Source of the DNA: Fulvimarina uroteuthidis
Lineage (GTDB): Bacteria; Pseudomonadota; Alphaproteobacteria; Rhizobiales; Rhizobiaceae
Assembly: GCF_034321785.1 (NCBI RefSeq)
Contig: NZ_JAXLPB010000001.1
Coordinates: 1,016,145-1,080,144 of the forward strand
Length of the DNA stretch: 64,000 nucleotides
Reading direction: 5' to 3'
A program made the position numbers and the translations under genes. Position 1 is the first letter of the stretch. Each line of letters opens with the position of its first letter. Positions 60,992 to 64,000 of the stretch are shown here, piece by piece. Below the pieces are notes generated by a model. That model saw nothing but the letters and a program-made list of their open reading frames with translations, was not told the origin of the DNA and searched no databases.

Positions 60992-62388
60992 CGCCAGCCC
61001 TCGCCGTCAAGCCCGATCCGGCCCCGGCCGGCTTCACCTGGCCCCAGCTCATGCGCCTCGCCCTGGTCCAGACGGCGATCGGCGCGATGGTGGTGATCAC
61101 CACCTCGACGCTGAACCGAGTCATGGTCATTGAACACGGGTTCGCCGCGACCGTCCCCGGCGCGCTCGTCGCGCTCCATTATGCGGTCCAGATGCTGCGC
61201 CCCCGCTTCGGTCATGGCGCCGATACGGGGCGCGGCCGCACCGGCTGGATCGTCGGCGGTCTCGCCGTCCTTGCCGTCGGGACGATCGGCGCCGCCGCCG
61301 CGACCGGGCTTGCCGCGAGCCATCCCCTCCCCGGCCTTCTCGCCTCGGCGCTCGCCTTCGTTCTGATCGGCGCCGGCGTCGGGGCGGCGGGCACCAATCT
61401 CCTCGCCCTCGTCGCGCAAGGCACCGCCGCCCATCGCCGCGGCCAGGCCGCGACCTTGATGTGGACGCTGATGATCGCCGGCTTCGCCGTCACCGCAGGC
61501 ACGGCCGGGCATTTTCTCGACCCCTTCTCCGATGCGAGGCTGCTGGCCGTGACCGGTGTGGTCGCCGGGCTCGCCTTCCTTGTCAGCGCGCTCTCGATCC
61601 GGGGCATCGAACAGCCGTCCCGCGCCGTCGGCGATGCTGCCCCGCGCTTGCCGCGTCGATCGTCGGCCGCGTTTCGCGCAGCGCTAGCCTCCGTCTGGCG
61701 CGAGGACGAGACGCGCCGCTTCACCCTTTTCGTCTTCATCTCGATGTTCGCCTACAATGCGCAGGATCTCATCCTGGAGCCGTTCGCCGGGAGCCTCTTC
61801 GCCATGTCGCCGGGCGAGACGACCCAATTGTCCGGGGCCCAGCACGGCGGAACCTTCGCCGGCATGATCGCCGTCGCACTGGCCGGCTGGCTGTTCGCCA
61901 GACGCTTTCCCGGTCTCCTGCGCATTCTCTGCGTGGCTGGCTGCATCGGTTCGGCCTCGGCCTTCGGGCTGCTCTACGGATCGACCCTTCAGCCTGCCGG
62001 CGAGAGTCCCGGCGCCTTTCCGCTCTCGGCGGTGGTGACCGGTCTCGGCTTCTTCAACGGCGTCTTCGCCGTCGCCGCGATCGGCTCGATGATGGGACTT
62101 TCGGCCCGAACCGAGGACACCTGCCCGCGCCACGGCATCCGCATGGGTCTGTGGGGCGCCGCTCAGGCGATCGCCTTCGGGCTCGGCGGGTTCGCCGGAA
62201 CGGCCCTCGTCGATCTCGTCCAGTTCGGCGGCGGCTCGCCCGCCACCGCCTACGGTTCGGTCTTCGCCGTCGAGGCGGTCTGCTTCCTCATCTCCGGCGC
62301 CCTCGCTTGGGTCTGCGTCGCGGACCGGTCCGCGGCCCCTCGATCCGCCGGCCCCCCATCCTACTCACTGCCCGGAGCGACGGCATGA
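60988..62388 (+). CDS. PucC-family MFS protein between bchG and bchP
   Basis: A 466-residue BCD-family membrane protein (about 12 helices), the homologue of the Rhodobacter ORF428-type gene found between bchG and bchP. Conserved: LALVQTAIGAMVVITTSTLNRVMVIEHGFAATVPGALV and FAYNAQDLILEPFAGSLFAMSPGETTQLSG, cited in part. It may carry pigments or aid their delivery to LH proteins. It overlaps bchG and bchP by 4 bases each, implying a translationally coupled operon. Confidence 0.92.
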   Translation: MTPALAVKPDPAPAGFTWPQLMRLALVQTAIGAMVVITTSTLNRVMVIEHGFAATVPGALVALHYAVQMLRPRFGHGADTGRGRTGWIVGGLAVLAVGTIGAAAATGLAASHPLPGLLASALAFVLIGAGVGAAGTNLLALVAQGTAAHRRGQAATLMWTLMIAGFAVTAGTAGHFLDPFSDARLLAVTGVVAGLAFLVSALSIRGIEQPSRAVGDAAPRLPRRSSAAFRAALASVWREDETRRFTLFVFISMFAYNAQDLILEPFAGSLFAMSPGETTQLSGAQHGGTFAGMIAVALAGWLFARRFPGLLRILCVAGCIGSASAFGLLYGSTLQPAGESPGAFPLSAVVTGLGFFNGVFAVAAIGSMMGLSARTEDTCPRHGIRMGLWGAAQAIAFGLGGFAGTALVDLVQFGGGSPATAYGSVFAVEAVCFLISGALAWVCVADRSAAPRSAGPPSYSLPGATA

Positions 62389-63644
62389 CCGAGAGCCCTC
62401 GAAAACTCGCCTATCTCGACACGTCCCGCTACGGCACCGACCGCAAGGCCGGCGGAACCGTCTACGACGCCATCGTCGTCGGCGGCGGGCCTTCGGGCTC
62501 GACGGCGGCGCGGGCCCTCGCGCGGGCCGGCTATCGCACGGCGCTCGTCGAGCGCGGCGGCCGCATCAAGCCGTGCGGCGGCGCGATCCCGCCACGCGCG
62601 ATCGAGGATTTCGCCATCCCCCATTCCCAGATCAAGGCGCGGATCCATTCGGCGCGCATGATCGCGCCCTCGGGCAAGACCGTCGATATGCCGATCGACA
62701 ACGGCTATGTCGGCATGGTCGACCGGGAGGAGTTCGACGAATGGCTGCGCGAACGCGCCGCCCTGTCGGGTGCCGAGCGCATCGCGGCGACCTTCGAAGG
62801 TTTCGAGGACGCGACGGGCGCGATGCGCACGGTTGTCCTGCGGCGCAAGGGCGAGGATACCGAGCGCCTGCGCCTGTCGGCCAGGCTCGTCATCGGCGCG
62901 GACGGCGCGAAATCGCTCGTCGCAAGACTGGCTCTACCGAAGCAGAAGCCGACCCCTTGCGTGTTCGCCTATCACGAGATCGTCGAATCCACCGGCGGCG
63001 AGAACGGCATCGAGCGCAATCCGGACAATCGCTGCGACGTCTATTATCAAGGCAGGATCTCGCCCGACTTCTACGGCTGGGTCTTTCCGCACGGCGAGAC
63101 CACCAGCATCGGCACCGGCACCGCGCGCAAGGGCTACGGTCTGCGCAAGGCCGTCAGCGACCTTCGGGACGCGTCCGGCTACGCCGATGCGAGGACGATC
63201 CGCCGCGAGGGCGCGCCGATTCCGCTGAAACCCTTGAAGCGCTGGGACGACGGGCGCAACGTTCTTCTTACTGGCGATGCCGCCGGCGTCGTCGCGCCGG
63301 CCTCCGGCGAGGGCATCTATTACGCGCTCGAATGCGGCCGGATGGTCGCGGACGCGGGCGAGAAATTCCTGAAGACAGGCAATCCGAAATGCCTGAGCGC
63401 CGCGCGCCGCGAATTCCTCGGCGATCACGGCACGGTCTTCGCCATTCTCGGCCTGCTGCAGGGCGTCTGGTATCGGTCGGACTGGCTGCGCGAGCGCTTC
63501 GTCGCGATCTGCAAGGACGCGGACGTCCAGCGCATGACCTGGGAATCCTACATGCACAAGAAGCTGACCCGCGAGAGCCCGCTGGCTCACGGGCGCATCC
63601 TTATGCAGAACATTGGACACTATTTCGGCTGGAGGACGGCGTAA
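62385..63644 (+). CDS. bchP: geranylgeranyl reductase BchP
   Basis: A 419-residue flavoprotein that reduces the geranylgeranyl tail of bacteriochlorophyll to phytyl. After a 25-residue lead the FAD-binding motif IVVGGGPSGSTAARALARAG is seen, then KPCGGAIPPRAIEDF, a VIGADGAKS stretch and the C-terminal LLTGDAAGVVAPASGEGIYYALECGR. All are typical of BchP/ChlP. The ATG overlaps the stop of the preceding gene and the stop is immediately followed by the hemA ATG. Confidence 0.96.
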   Translation: MTESPRKLAYLDTSRYGTDRKAGGTVYDAIVVGGGPSGSTAARALARAGYRTALVERGGRIKPCGGAIPPRAIEDFAIPHSQIKARIHSARMIAPSGKTVDMPIDNGYVGMVDREEFDEWLRERAALSGAERIAATFEGFEDATGAMRTVVLRRKGEDTERLRLSARLVIGADGAKSLVARLALPKQKPTPCVFAYHEIVESTGGENGIERNPDNRCDVYYQGRISPDFYGWVFPHGETTSIGTGTARKGYGLRKAVSDLRDASGYADARTIRREGAPIPLKPLKRWDDGRNVLLTGDAAGVVAPASGEGIYYALECGRMVADAGEKFLKTGNPKCLSAARREFLGDHGTVFAILGLLQGVWYRSDWLRERFVAICKDADVQRMTWESYMHKKLTRESPLAHGRILMQNIGHYFGWRTA

Positions 63645-64000
63645 ATGTTCAACCCGATCAAGGGAGCCGCGCTCCTCGACGAACGTGCCGCAAGCCAGGC
63701 GACCGCCTGCCCCATGGGCTATCGGCGGGTCGAACTGCCCGAGGAGGTCGATTACGGGCGGCACTTCGCCGACGCGATCGAAGCCCTGCACGCCGAAAAG
63801 CGCTACCGGGTGTTCGCCGATCTGGAGCGCATCTCCGGCCGGTTTCCGCGCGCGATCTGGCGCCATGAGGGCGAGGTCCGCGAAATCACCGTCTGGTGCT
63901 CGAACGACTATCTGGGCATGGGCCAGAACGAGAAGGTCGTCGCCGCCATGAAGGACACGGTCTCGGCCATGGGCTCGGGCGCCGGCGGCACGCGCAACAT
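63645..64000 (+). CDS. hemA: 5-aminolevulinate synthase HemA, 5' end only
   Basis: The first 118 codons are visible. The catalytic-domain start (HFADAIEALHAEKRYRVFADLERISGRFPRAIW) and ITVWCSNDYLGMGQNEKV, GSGAGGTRN are typical of the PLP-dependent enzyme that makes 5-aminolevulinate from glycine and succinyl-CoA. It has an N-terminal lead of about 38 residues beyond the usual bacterial start, containing Cys22-Pro23. The ATG at 63645 directly follows the bchP stop and has GGAGG 9 bases upstream, which supports this start. Being in the bchG operon it supplies precursor for pigment synthesis under PpsR control. Confidence 0.94.
   Translation, partial: MFNPIKGAALLDERAASQATACPMGYRRVELPEEVDYGRHFADAIEALHAEKRYRVFADLERISGRFPRAIWRHEGEVREITVWCSNDYLGMGQNEKVVAAMKDTVSAMGSGAGGTRN

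Overview
The window is GC-rich alphaproteobacterial DNA. It carries most of a photosynthesis gene cluster (bacteriochlorophyll a, type-2 reaction centre, LH1). The gene families (DUF2125, SlyX, CpaA-F, KtrB), an agagcatgatgccgaaaag-type palindromic repeat typical of Hyphomicrobiales (Rhizobiales), and 5-aminolevulinate synthase next to bchP all fit a phototrophic member of that order. The aerobic cyclase AcsF is present and the oxygen-independent cyclase BchE is not seen, so an aerobic anoxygenic phototroph or an oxygen-tolerant purple non-sulfur bacterium is plausible. The species cannot be assigned from the sequence alone.

Layout. 1-10316: tail of an alpha/beta hydrolase, then a minus-strand tad/Flp pilus locus (pilin, cpaA, cpaB, cpaC, cpaD, cpaE, cpaF, tadB, tadC) and a plus-strand secretin-N-domain protein. 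10414-13980: nucleoside salvage (deoB, upp, cdd) with an aspartic protease and slyX. 14063-22319: housekeeping and conserved unknown genes (DUF2125, ChaC, YcgN, a class A penicillin-binding protein, DUF1214/DUF1254 pair, DUF2336), a palindromic repeat and a RecD-like helicase.

22443-39523: left arm of the photosynthesis cluster: bchIDO (+), crtDC (-), crtF (+), then bchCXYZ-pufQBALMC (+). 39985-41373: a lone KtrB/TrkH potassium transporter. 41655-57219: one minus-strand superoperon bchF-N-B-H-L-M-lhaA-puhA-puhB-puhC-orf-acsF-puhE, most genes overlapping by 1-11 bases. 57562-64000: aerR, ppsR, then bchG-(PucC-family)-bchP-hemA, the last cut by the window edge.

The genes supply the steps from Mg chelation (BchHDI), methylation (BchM), ring E formation (AcsF), the two nitrogenase-like reductases (BchLNB, BchXYZ), BchF and BchC, to esterification and phytyl reduction (BchG, BchP), plus LH1/reaction-centre proteins and their assembly factors. 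Five TGT-N12-ACA operators (CrtJ/PpsR type) lie in front of bchI, crtD/crtF, bchC, bchF and bchG, so PpsR and AerR encoded here probably control the whole cluster.

Most unusual points: an in-frame fusion of PuhE to a CobW/COG0523 GTPase with a His-rich metal loop, directly downstream of the diiron cyclase AcsF; a PufC cytochrome with a roughly 230-residue low-complexity tail containing a perfect 9-base tandem repeat; an anomalous crtD-crtC junction without an obvious crtC start; and the absence of crtE, crtB, crtI and crtA from their usual place.
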